Translations under genes and position numbers: made by a program | The notes under the pieces: generated by a model | Told to the model about the DNA's origin: nothing | Databases searched by the model: none | Seen by the model: only the letters and a program-made list of their open reading frames with translations | NCBI GenBank assembly: GCA_017983795.1 | Contig: JAGOAS010000002.1 | Location: forward strand, 310,001 to 374,000 | Source of the DNA: Piscinibacter sp. | Lineage (GTDB): Bacteria > Pseudomonadota > Gammaproteobacteria > Burkholderiales > Burkholderiaceae_C | Reading direction: 5' to 3' | Length of the DNA: 64,000 nt | In this document: positions 54,705 to 62,942 of the stretch, in pieces | How the letters are laid out: each line of letters begins with the position of its first letter | Position numbering within the stretch: the stretch's first letter is position 1

Positions 54705-55646
54705 TCAATGCATGTGCGCCGCCACCTTGGCGCGCAGATCCGGCAGCGCGGCCAGGGCCGCCTCGCGGCCGGCCTGGATGATGCGCTTGCGCGCCGCGAA
54801 GTCGGCGCCCGAGACGCCCGGCAGCCGCGGGCGCAGCACCACATCGGCCTCGCGCAGCTCGAACTGGTTGATGCTGCGGCCCATGATGGCGAAGGTCTGC
54901 AGCAGCATGCGCAGCGGGTCGCCGGTGGCGTTGCCCTCCGGCACGGCCGAGATGTCGACCGCGATCACCACTTCGGCACCCATCTGGCGCGCGAAGCGCA
55001 CCGGCACCGGCGACACCAGCCCGCCGTCGACGTATTCGCGCGTGCCGATCTTCACCGGCTGGAACACCGCCGGCACCGCGCTGGAGGCGCGCACCGCCAG
55101 GCCCGCATCGCCGCGCTGGAACAGGATGGGCGCGCCCGAATCGAGGTCGGTGGCGACGATGCCCAGCGGCAGCGCCATCTGCTCGATGTTGCGACCGCCG
55201 GTGTGCTCGCGCACGAACTTCGCCAGCGCCTCGCCGCGGATCAGCCCGCGCCCCGGGAAGGCCCAGTCGGTGATCGAGGCCTCGTCCATGGCGTCGGCCA
55301 GGCGGATCAGCTCGGGCGAGTGCAGGCCGGAGGCGTAGAGCGCCGCCACCAGGCTGCCGGCCGAGGTGCCGACCACCAAGTCGGGCCGGATGCCGCTGTC
55401 TTCCAGCGCCTGGATCACGCCGATGTGGGCGAAGCCGCGCGCCGCGCCGCCGCCCAGGGCCAGGCCGATGCGCGGCGGCTTGGGCGGCGGCGGGGGTGCG
55501 GCCGGCGGCGGGGCCGGCTCGGCTGGCGGCGGCGGCGCGACGGGCGCGGTCTGGCAGCCCGCCAGGCCCGCCGCGGCGCCAGCCAGGGCCCAGCCCAGCC
55601 AACGCCGTCGGGACAGCGCTTCGGCGTCTTTATTCTCCAATGGCAT
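54705..55646 (-). CDS. Patatin-like phospholipase, lipoprotein
   Basis: Serine acyl hydrolase of 313 residues. The signal peptide ends in a lipobox LAGC (Cys31), followed by a proline/alanine-rich spacer (32-58). Catalytic features are the oxyanion loop GGGAARG, nucleophile Ser95 in GTSAGS and the Asp of the dyad in YVDGGLVSPVP. It resembles RssA-type esterases of unknown substrate. ATG at 55646 is chosen; TTG at 55655 is possible. It is divergent from the sulfate assimilation operon. Confidence 0.88.
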   Translation of the reverse strand: MPLENKDAEALSRRRWLGWALAGAAAGLAGCQTAPVAPPPPAEPAPPPAAPPPPPKPPRIGLALGGGAARGFAHIGVIQALEDSGIRPDLVVGTSAGSLVAALYASGLHSPELIRLADAMDEASITDWAFPGRGLIRGEALAKFVREHTGGRNIEQMALPLGIVATDLDSGAPILFQRGDAGLAVRASSAVPAVFQPVKIGTREYVDGGLVSPVPVRFARQMGAEVVIAVDISAVPEGNATGDPLRMLLQTFAIMGRSINQFELREADVVLRPRLPGVSGADFAARKRIIQAGREAALAALPDLRAKVAAHMH

Positions 55647-55743
55647 AAACAACAAACGATAAAGTTCTTCTCATATATATAAGCGCTACCTACAGTCCCG
55701 CCATCGGCTGCCCCTCGGTAGCCGTTTCAACTTTCGGCAGCGC
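55647..55743. promoter_or_regulatory. AT-rich divergent promoter region, patatin / sulfate assimilation operon
   Basis: A 97-base gap with a striking AT-rich patch (CATATATATAAG near 55672-55683) in otherwise GC-rich DNA. It is the only space for the promoter of the TSUP-cys operon. CysB sites are often AT-rich, but I cannot identify one with confidence. Confidence 0.4.
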
Positions 55744-56511
55744 ATGGACTGGATTGCGATTCTCAGCGGCTTCGGCGTCGGCGCCATCGTCGGCATGACC
55801 GGCGTGGGCGGCGGCTCGCTGATGACGCCGCTGCTGCTGTCGGTATTCAAGCTGAACCCGGCGGTGGCGATCGGCACCGACCTGTGGTTCGCCGCGCTCA
55901 CCAAGACGGCCGGCTCGGTCTCGCACCACAGCGCCGGGCACGTGCAGTGGCGCATCACCGCGCTGCTGCTGGCCGGCAGCATTCCGGCCTCGCTGGCCAC
56001 GGTGGCGCTGATGCACGCCACCGGCATCACCAAGGCCTGGGCCAGCACGCTGACGCTGGCGCTGGGCATCGCGCTGCTGCTCACCGCCGTGGTGGTGGCC
56101 TACCGCAGCGCCTGGCACGCCGTCGGCCTGCGCCTGGAGCGCTGGCTGCCGGCCAACGCCAAGCCGGCGCTGACGGTGCTGTGCGGCCTGCTGCTCGGCG
56201 TGCTGGTGTCGCTCAGCTCGATCGGCGCCGGCGCCATCGGCGCGACGCTGATCATGCTGATCTACCCGCGCCTCGAGTCGCATCGCGTAGTCGGCACCGA
56301 CATCGCCCACGCCGTGCCGCTGACGCTGGTGGCCGGCATCGGCCACGCCACGCTCGGCCATGTCGACTGGGCGCTGCTCGGTGCGCTGCTGATCGGCAGC
56401 GTGCCCGGCATCTGGATCGGCGCGCAGCTGACCCGAAAGATGCCCGAGAAGGTGGTGCGCGGGCTGCTGTGCGCGGCCCTCGTGACCGCCGGCCTGAAGG
56501 TGATCCACTGA
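55744..56511 (+). CDS. TSUP-family sulfite/sulfur exporter-type permease
   Basis: Membrane protein of 255 residues in the TauE/SafE family, about eight hydrophobic segments. Both family half-motifs are seen: GVGAIVGMTGVGGGSLMTPLLL near the start and SSIGAGAIGATLIMLIYPRLES in the middle. As the first gene of the sulfate assimilation operon it probably moves sulfate, sulfite or another sulfur oxyanion; direction is uncertain. The next gene follows after 16 bases. Confidence 0.88.
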   Translation: MDWIAILSGFGVGAIVGMTGVGGGSLMTPLLLSVFKLNPAVAIGTDLWFAALTKTAGSVSHHSAGHVQWRITALLLAGSIPASLATVALMHATGITKAWASTLTLALGIALLLTAVVVAYRSAWHAVGLRLERWLPANAKPALTVLCGLLLGVLVSLSSIGAGAIGATLIMLIYPRLESHRVVGTDIAHAVPLTLVAGIGHATLGHVDWALLGALLIGSVPGIWIGAQLTRKMPEKVVRGLLCAALVTAGLKVIH

Positions 56512-56527
56512 ACCCCGAGTCACGACG

Positions 56528-58222
56528 ATGTACCGCTACACCGAGTTCGACCGCCTGTTCGTCCATCAACGCGCCGCGCAGTTCCGCGACCAGCTGGAGC
56601 GCAACATCGCCGGCAAGCTGAGCGACGACGAGTTCCGCCCGCTGCGCCTGCAGAACGGCTGGTACATCCAGCGCCACGCGCCGATGACGCGCATCGCCGT
56701 GCCCTACGGCGCGCTGGCGGCGCGGCAGCTGCGCCGCCTGGCGCGCATCGCGCGCGAGTTCGACCGCGGCTACGCCCACTTCACGACGCGGCAGAACTGC
56801 CAGTTCAACTGGATCGAGCTGGTCAGGGGCGCCGACGTGATGGACCTGCTGGCCGAGGTCGACATGCACGGCATCCAGACCAGCGGCAACTGCATCCGCA
56901 ACATCACCAGCGACGGCCTGGCCGGCGTGGCGAGCGACGAGATCGTCGACCCGCGCCCCTACTGCGAGGTGATGCGCCAGTGGAGCACGCTGCACCCCGA
57001 GTTCGCCTTCCTGCCGCGCAAGTTCAAGATCGCCGTCAGCGGCGCGCGGGAAGACCGCGCCGCCATCGCCTGGCACGACATCGGCCTGCAGATCGTCAAG
57101 AACGGGCGCGGCGAGATCGGCTTCACGGTGCTGGCCGGCGGCGGCATGGGCCGCACGCCGGTGGTGGCCACGCAGATCCGCGACTTCCTGCCCTGGCAGG
57201 AGATCCTGCTCTACATCGAGGCGATCGTGCGCGTCTACAACCGCTACGGCCGCCGCGACAACGCCTTCAAGGCGCGCATCAAGATCCTCGTCAAGGCCGA
57301 GGGGCAGAAGTTCATAGCCGCGGTGGAGGAGGAGTTCCGCCACATCCTCGCCGACGACGTCGACGGCACGGCGCACCGCATCCCCGAGGCCGAGCTCGAG
57401 CGCGTCAAGGCCAGCTTCGTGCTGCCCGAGGGCGTGAGCGAACAAGGCGCGGCGCCGGCCTTCCCGCACGGCGCGAGCGGCGCCTTCGCGCGCTGGCTGC
57501 AGCGCAACGTGCACGCGCACCGGCTCCCCGGCTACCGCGCCGTGACGCTCTCGCTCAAGCGCGCCGGCCAGGCGCCCGGCGACATCACCGCCGACCAGAT
57601 GGAGGCCGCCGCCGCACTGGCGGAGCGCTACAGCCACGCCGAGCTGCGCGTCACGCACGAGCAGAACCTGCTGCTGCCCTGGGTGCTCGAGAGCGATCTC
57701 GAAGCCGTGTGGCGCGAGGCCAAGGCGGGCGGCTTCGCCACGCCCAACATCGGCCTGATCACCGACATGATCGCCTGCCCCGGCGGCGACGTCTGCGCGC
57801 TGGCCAACGCGCGCTCGATCCCGATCGCCGCCGAGATCACCGAGCGCTTCGCCGATCTCGACGAAGCCGAGGACATCGGCGACATCGACCTGCACATCAG
57901 CGGCTGCATCAACTCCTGCGGCCACCACCACAGCGGCCACATCGGCATCCTCGGCGTCGACAAGGACGGCAGCGAGTGGTACCAGCTCACGCTCGGCGGC
58001 GCCGACGGCTCGACGCTGTCCGGCCCGGCCGTGCCCGGGCGGGTGATCGGCCCGTCCTTCGCCGCCGACGAGGTGGCCGACGCGCTGGAAGCCGTGATCG
58101 AGACCTACAAGGCGCAGCGCACCAGCGGCGAGCGCTTCATCGACACGCTGCGCCGCATCGGCATCGAACCCTTCAAGGCGCCGGCCAATGCGGTGCGCCG
58201 CAGCACGGCGATCGCCGCCTGA
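56528..58222 (+). CDS. cysI: Sulfite reductase hemoprotein (CysI-type)
   Basis: Siroheme and 4Fe-4S enzyme reducing sulfite to sulfide, 564 residues. Cluster ligands are Cys417 and Cys423 (CPGGDVC) and Cys460 and Cys464 (CINSC). Arginine-rich siroheme contacts include FTTRQNCQFNWIEL and SGNCIRNIT. Nitrite reductase is related, but the location in a cys operon and the adjacent DUF934 gene argue for sulfite. No CysJ flavoprotein is present; ferredoxin or the DUF934 protein may supply electrons. Confidence 0.94.
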   Translation: MYRYTEFDRLFVHQRAAQFRDQLERNIAGKLSDDEFRPLRLQNGWYIQRHAPMTRIAVPYGALAARQLRRLARIAREFDRGYAHFTTRQNCQFNWIELVRGADVMDLLAEVDMHGIQTSGNCIRNITSDGLAGVASDEIVDPRPYCEVMRQWSTLHPEFAFLPRKFKIAVSGAREDRAAIAWHDIGLQIVKNGRGEIGFTVLAGGGMGRTPVVATQIRDFLPWQEILLYIEAIVRVYNRYGRRDNAFKARIKILVKAEGQKFIAAVEEEFRHILADDVDGTAHRIPEAELERVKASFVLPEGVSEQGAAPAFPHGASGAFARWLQRNVHAHRLPGYRAVTLSLKRAGQAPGDITADQMEAAAALAERYSHAELRVTHEQNLLLPWVLESDLEAVWREAKAGGFATPNIGLITDMIACPGGDVCALANARSIPIAAEITERFADLDEAEDIGDIDLHISGCINSCGHHHSGHIGILGVDKDGSEWYQLTLGGADGSTLSGPAVPGRVIGPSFAADEVADALEAVIETYKAQRTSGERFIDTLRRIGIEPFKAPANAVRRSTAIAA

Positions 58223-58237
58223 GCCCGAGGCAACACC

Positions 58238-58780
58238 ATGCGATTCATCGACATCCACAAGGACCGCTGGCACACCCTCGGCGGCGAGGACGGCCCGCCG
58301 GTCAGCATCAACCCTGCGGCGAACCTGCTGCTCGACCTGGCGCAGTGGCACGCCGTGCGCGCCCAGTGGCCGGCGAGCCTGCCGGTGGGCCTGAAGCTCG
58401 CCAACGACCAGGACGTGGAAGACATCGCCGCCGATCTGCCGCATGCGAGCCTGGTCGTGCTGCACTTCCCGAAGTGGGTCGACGGCCGCGCCTACAGCCA
58501 GGCGCGCCTGCTGCGCTCGCGCTATCGCTTCGCGGGCGAGATCCGCGCCACCGGCGAGGTGCTGGTCGACATGCTGCCGCTGCTGGCGCGCACCGGCTTC
58601 GATGCCGCCGTGCTGCGCCACGACCAGTCGATCGAGGCGGCCGAGCGTGCGCTCTCGTTCTTCCCGGCCCACTACCAGGGCGACACCGGCGACAACCGTC
58701 CGCTGTTCGCCAAGCCCGATGCGGCGCAGAAGGCGGTGGCGAAGGCGGCCGAGTTCGTCAACGCGGGAGCCTCGATATGA
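58238..58780 (+). CDS. DUF934 protein of the sulfite reduction operon
   Basis: Soluble protein of 180 residues with the DUF934 core LPVGLKLANDQDVEDIA...LVVLHFPKWVDGRAYSQARLLR. It always travels with CysI and CysH in beta- and alphaproteobacteria and is thought to be an accessory or electron-donor component of sulfite reduction, without direct proof that I know. Its stop overlaps the cysH start in ATGA. Confidence 0.9.
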   Translation: MRFIDIHKDRWHTLGGEDGPPVSINPAANLLLDLAQWHAVRAQWPASLPVGLKLANDQDVEDIAADLPHASLVVLHFPKWVDGRAYSQARLLRSRYRFAGEIRATGEVLVDMLPLLARTGFDAAVLRHDQSIEAAERALSFFPAHYQGDTGDNRPLFAKPDAAQKAVAKAAEFVNAGASI

Positions 58781-59544
58781 GCGCCATCGCGCTGTACGCA
58801 AAGAAGACCGCGGGCTTCGACGAGCGCGTCGCGCATGCGGTCGCGGTGCTGCAGAGCGCCGCCGCCGAACACGCCGGCCGCATCGTGCAGGCCACCAGCC
58901 TGGGCGCCGAGGACATGGTGATCACCGACCTGATCGCCCGCCACGCCCTGCCGATCGCAGTGGCTACGCTGGAGACGGGTCAGCTGCACGCGCAGACCGT
59001 GGCGCTGATTCCGCGCATCGAGCAGCGCTACGGCCTCGCGGTCGAGGTGTTCAAGCCGGCGCAGGAGTCGGTGCTGCACTTCGTGAGGGCGCACGGCGAG
59101 CGCGCGATGTACGAAAGCCTCGATCTGCGCAAGCAGTGCTGCGCCATCCGCAAGCTCGAGCCGCTGACGCGCATGCTGGCCGGCGCGAGCGCCTGGATCA
59201 CCGGGCTGCGCCGCGAGCAGTCGGACAACCGCGGCGGCGTACCCTTCAGCGAGGCGGACGACAAGGGCCGCACCAAGTTCAATCCGCTGGCCGACTGGGG
59301 CTGGGCCGACGTGTGGCACTACATCGCCACACACGAGGTGCCCTTCAACCCGCTGCACGACGAGTTCATGCCCAGCATCGGCTGCGCGCCCTGCACGCGC
59401 GCCATCGCCGTCGGCGAGCCCTTCCGCGCCGGCCGTTGGTGGTGGGAAGACGAGAAGGCCAAGGAATGCGGCCTGCATGTGAAGGACGCGCCGCCCGTGT
59501 CCGCCCCCGCCCCGCAGATTTCGGAGATTGGAGCCCCGCGATGA
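58777..59544 (+). CDS. cysH: Adenylyl-sulfate (APS) reductase, CysH family with 4Fe-4S site
   Basis: Reduces activated sulfate to sulfite, 255 residues. The cluster ligands Cys121-Cys122 (KQCCAIRK) and Cys203/Cys206 (CAPC) mark it as the APS-using type rather than the PAPS-using enterobacterial type. The catalytic Cys231 is in ECGLH, and the nucleotide region reads ATSLGAEDMV. ATG 58777 overlaps the DUF934 stop and its own stop overlaps cysD in ATGA. A CysC kinase is not needed and none is seen. Confidence 0.95.
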   Translation: MSAIALYAKKTAGFDERVAHAVAVLQSAAAEHAGRIVQATSLGAEDMVITDLIARHALPIAVATLETGQLHAQTVALIPRIEQRYGLAVEVFKPAQESVLHFVRAHGERAMYESLDLRKQCCAIRKLEPLTRMLAGASAWITGLRREQSDNRGGVPFSEADDKGRTKFNPLADWGWADVWHYIATHEVPFNPLHDEFMPSIGCAPCTRAIAVGEPFRAGRWWWEDEKAKECGLHVKDAPPVSAPAPQISEIGAPR

Positions 59545-60500
59545 ACGCGCGTACGTCTGTCGAGCAACTGCTGCCGCAACTCGATCACACCCACCTCGAC
59601 TGGCTCGAGGAAGAGGCCATCTTCATCCTGCGCGAGACCGTCGCCGCCTTCGAGCGTCCGGCGCTGCTGTTCTCCGGCGGCAAGGATTCCTGCGTGGTGC
59701 TGCGCCTGGCCGAGAAGGCCTTCAAGGCGAGGCAGCCCGATGGCACCTACAAGGGCAAGCTGCCCTTCCCGCTGCTGCACGTCGACACCGGCCACAACTT
59801 CTCGGAAGTGATCGAGTTTCGCGACCGCCGCGTCGCCGAGATGGGCGAGCGCCTCGTCGTCGGCCATCTCGAAGACTCCATCCGGCGCGGCACGGTGCGC
59901 CTTTCGCACCCGCTCGAATCGCGCAACGGCCACCAGACCGTGACGCTGCTCGAAGCCATCGAGGAGCACCGCTTCGACGTGCTGCTCGGCGGCGCTCGGC
60001 GCGACGAGGAGAAGGCGCGCGCCAAGGAGCGCATCTTCAGCCACCGCGACAGCTTCGGCCAGTGGCAACCCAAGGAGCAGCGCCCCGAGCTGTGGACGCT
60101 GTTCAACACGCGCATCCGCCCCGGCGAGCACATGCGCGCCTTCCCGATCAGCAACTGGACCGAGCTCGACGTGTGGCTCTACATCGCGCGCGAGAACATC
60201 CCGCTGCCGAACCTGTACTACGCGCACGAGCGCCAGGTGATCCGCCGCAAGGGCCTGCTGGTGCCGCTGACCGAGGTGACGCCGCCCGAGGCCGGCGAGA
60301 GCGTCGAGACCGCGCAGGTGCGCTTCCGCACCGTGGGCGACATGACCTGCACCTGCCCGGTGGAGAGCAATGCCGACAGCGCCGCCGACATCGTCGGCGA
60401 GACGCTGAAGGTGACCGTCAGCGAACGCGGCGCCACGCGCATGGACGACCGCACCTCGGATGCCTCGATGGAGCGCCGCAAGAAGGAAGGGTATTTCTGA
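59541..60500 (+). CDS. cysD: Sulfate adenylyltransferase subunit 2
   Basis: Catalytic subunit of ATP sulfurylase forming APS from sulfate and ATP, 319 residues. The PP-loop is FSGGKDSCVVL and further signatures are HVDTGHNF, GGARRDEEKARAKER and the C-terminal MERRKKEGYF. It is coupled at both ends: ATGA with cysH and TGATG with cysN. Confidence 0.97.
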   Translation: MNARTSVEQLLPQLDHTHLDWLEEEAIFILRETVAAFERPALLFSGGKDSCVVLRLAEKAFKARQPDGTYKGKLPFPLLHVDTGHNFSEVIEFRDRRVAEMGERLVVGHLEDSIRRGTVRLSHPLESRNGHQTVTLLEAIEEHRFDVLLGGARRDEEKARAKERIFSHRDSFGQWQPKEQRPELWTLFNTRIRPGEHMRAFPISNWTELDVWLYIARENIPLPNLYYAHERQVIRRKGLLVPLTEVTPPEAGESVETAQVRFRTVGDMTCTCPVESNADSAADIVGETLKVTVSERGATRMDDRTSDASMERRKKEGYF

Positions 60501-61783
60501 TGTTCACCGCCACGCCCGCGCAAGACCACCGCGCCCTGCGCTTCCTCACCGCCGGCAGCGTCGACGACGGCAAGAGCACGCTGATCGGCCGCCTGCTGTA
60601 CGACAGCCGCGCCATCCTCGCCGACCAGCTCGACACGCTGGAGAAGAAGGCGGCCGGCGCACCGATCGACCTGAGCCTCTTGACCGACGGCCTGGAGGCC
60701 GAGCGCGAGCAGGGCATCACCATCGACGTGGCCTACCGCTACTTCGCCACCAAGACGCGCAAGTTCATCATCGCCGACGCGCCGGGCCACGAGCAGTACA
60801 CGCGCAACATGGTCACCGCCGCCGCCGGCAGCGATGCGGCCGTGGTGCTGGTCGACATCACCAAGCTCGACACCTCGGTGCGGCCGGTGTCGCTGCTGCC
60901 GCAGACGCGCCGCCACGCCCTGCTCGCGCACCTGCTGCGCGTGCCGAGCATCGTATTCGCGGTCAACAAGCTCGATGCGGTCGGCCACCCCGAGCGCGCC
61001 TACACCACCGTGCGCGACGCGCTGCTCGGCTTCGCCGAAGCCGCCGGCATCCGCGTCGCCGGCATCGTGCCGGTGTCGGCGCTGCGCGGCGACAACGTCA
61101 CCCAGCCGATGGCCGCGAGCTGGTACGACGGCCCCTCGCTGCTGCAGCTGCTCGAGAGCCTGCCCACCGCGCAGGAGCGCAAGGACGGCGAGCTGCTGCT
61201 GCCGGTGCAGTACGTGGCACGCGAAGGCGAAGGCACGGGCAACCAGCCGCGCACGCTGTGGGGGCGCATCGCCCATGGCCGCGTGAAGGCGGGCGATCGG
61301 GTGCAGCTGTTCCCGAGCGGCCAGCTCGCCACGGTGGCCGAGGTGCGCCTGGCCGGCGCGGTGGTCGGCGTCGTCGAGGCCGGGCAGTCGGCCGGCATCG
61401 TGCTGGATCGCCAGCTCGACGTCTCGCGCGGCGACTGGATCGCCACGCCGCAGGGCATCCACGCCGCGCAGCGCTTCAGCGCCACGCTCGCCTGGCTGGA
61501 CAGCGAGCCGGCCGTGATCGGCCGCAAATACTGGGTGCGCCACGGCAACCGCTGGGTGCAGGCGCGCATCAGCGCGATCGACCACCGCCTCGACATCCAC
61601 ACGCTGGAAGAGACCGACGCGCACGAGCTCGCCGTCAACGACATCGGCCACGTGACGGTGGAGCTGCAGCAGCCGCTGCCGGTGGAGAGCTACGAAACCA
61701 ACCGCATCGGCGGCGCGCTGATCGTCGTCGACCCGGCCAGCAACCGCACCAGCGGCGCGCTGCTGGTGCGCGCCGCGGCCTGA
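60500..61783 (+). CDS. cysN: Sulfate adenylyltransferase subunit 1 (GTPase)
   Basis: EF-Tu-like GTPase that drives the CysD reaction, 427 residues. GTP motifs are G1 GSVDDGKSTL, G3 DAPGHEQY and G4 NKLD, with the family stretch LTDGLEAEREQGITIDVAYRYF. It lacks a fused CysC kinase, as expected with the APS-type reductase. It begins inside the cysD stop (TGATG). Confidence 0.97.
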   Translation: MFTATPAQDHRALRFLTAGSVDDGKSTLIGRLLYDSRAILADQLDTLEKKAAGAPIDLSLLTDGLEAEREQGITIDVAYRYFATKTRKFIIADAPGHEQYTRNMVTAAAGSDAAVVLVDITKLDTSVRPVSLLPQTRRHALLAHLLRVPSIVFAVNKLDAVGHPERAYTTVRDALLGFAEAAGIRVAGIVPVSALRGDNVTQPMAASWYDGPSLLQLLESLPTAQERKDGELLLPVQYVAREGEGTGNQPRTLWGRIAHGRVKAGDRVQLFPSGQLATVAEVRLAGAVVGVVEAGQSAGIVLDRQLDVSRGDWIATPQGIHAAQRFSATLAWLDSEPAVIGRKYWVRHGNRWVQARISAIDHRLDIHTLEETDAHELAVNDIGHVTVELQQPLPVESYETNRIGGALIVVDPASNRTSGALLVRAAA

Positions 61784-61794
61784 GCGCGAGGCAC

Positions 61795-62562
61795 ATGGGC
61801 CGCGTCGTCTTCATCGGTGCCGGGCCGGGCGCGGCCGACCTGATCACGCTGCGCGGCGCGCGCGTGCTCGCGCAGGCCGAGGTGGTGCTGTTCGACGCCC
61901 TCACCGACCCGGCGCTGCGCGAGTTCGCGCCGAACGCGAACTGGGTGCATGTCGGCAAGCGCGGCTTCGCCGACAGCACCGGCCAGGCGACCATCAACGC
62001 GCTGCTGGTGCGCCATGCGCGCGAGGCGGGCCTGGTCGTGCGCCTCAAGGGCGGCGACCCGAGCATCTTCGGCCGCCTCGAGGAAGAGCTCGAGGCGCTG
62101 GCGGCTGCCGGCATCGCCTGCGAGGTGGTGCCCGGCGTCACGGCGGCGCTGGCCGCCGCGGCCGAGACCCGGCGGCCGCTGACGCGCCGCGGCACGGGCC
62201 GCAGCGTGACGCTCGCCACCGCGATGACGCGCGAAGGCGCGCTGCAGGTCGGCACCAAGGGCCGCCACGCCGACACCGAAGTCTTCTACATGGCCGGCCG
62301 GCAGCTCGCCGCCCTCGCCCAGCGCCTGCACAAGGCGGGCTGGGCGGCCGACACGCCGGTCAGCGTGGTCTCGCGCGCCGGCTGGCCGGATGCGCTGGCC
62401 AGCGCGCACAGCATCGCGACGCTGGGCCAGGCCACGGTGCTGCACAGCGGCCGGCCGACGGTGGTGACGGTGGGCGCAGGCGCCGCCGCTGTGTCGCGCA
62501 CGCGCAGCGAATCCCCGCTTCTTGAGGCCGGTCAAGAGCCAGAGGAAACCCTGAGCGCCTAA
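61795..62562 (+). CDS. cobA: Uroporphyrinogen-III C-methyltransferase
   Basis: SAM-dependent enzyme that makes precorrin-2, first step towards siroheme, 255 residues. Motifs are [30 protein letters not shown] and [14 protein letters not shown]. The location at the end of the cys operon, 11 bases after cysN, fits a role in supplying siroheme for CysI. The oxidase/chelatase partner is not in the window. Confidence 0.94.
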   Translation: MGRVVFIGAGPGAADLITLRGARVLAQAEVVLFDALTDPALREFAPNANWVHVGKRGFADSTGQATINALLVRHAREAGLVVRLKGGDPSIFGRLEEELEALAAAGIACEVVPGVTAALAAAAETRRPLTRRGTGRSVTLATAMTREGALQVGTKGRHADTEVFYMAGRQLAALAQRLHKAGWAADTPVSVVSRAGWPDALASAHSIATLGQATVLHSGRPTVVTVGAGAAAVSRTRSESPLLEAGQEPEETLSA

Positions 62563-62616
62563 AATTGCGGGCTTTCCCGGCGTCAGGCCGCATCCCCAAC
62601 CTCGAAGAGTTCCCCC

Positions 62617-62940
62617 ATGACCCACGTCGTCCTCGAAGCCTGCATCCGCTGCAAGTACACCGATTGTGTGGACGTGTGTCCGGTCGACTGCTTCCGCGAA
62701 GGCCCGAACTTCCTCTCCATCGACCCGGACGAGTGCATCGACTGCGCCGTCTGCATCCCCGAATGCCCGGTGAACGCCATCGTTCCCGAGGAAGACGTGC
62801 CCGGCAACCAGCAGCACATGACCAAGCTGAACGCCGAGCTTTCCAAGAAGTGGCCGAGCATCACCAAGCGCAAGGGTGCGCTTGCCGATGCCGAGGAGTG
62901 GAAAGACCGCACCGGCAAGCTCGACCAGTTGATCAAGTGA
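62617..62940 (+). CDS. fdxA: 7Fe ferredoxin FdxA
   Basis: Small 107-residue electron carrier with a 3Fe-4S and a 4Fe-4S cluster. The cysteine pattern [17 protein letters not shown] and [12 protein letters not shown] is that of FdxA-type proteins, with the typical helical C-terminal tail ([16 protein letters not shown]). The reductase gene follows after 2 bases, making a likely ferredoxin/ferredoxin reductase pair. Confidence 0.95.
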   Translation: MTHVVLEACIRCKYTDCVDVCPVDCFREGPNFLSIDPDECIDCAVCIPECPVNAIVPEEDVPGNQQHMTKLNAELSKKWPSITKRKGALADAEEWKDRTGKLDQLIK

Positions 62941-62942
62941 AC

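Noticed and set aside
56252-58801. 849-codon minus-strand open frame opposite cysI
   Set aside because: Shadow of cysI and its neighbours; composition is Arg/Ala/Val-rich without domains, and the plus-strand genes have clear motifs.
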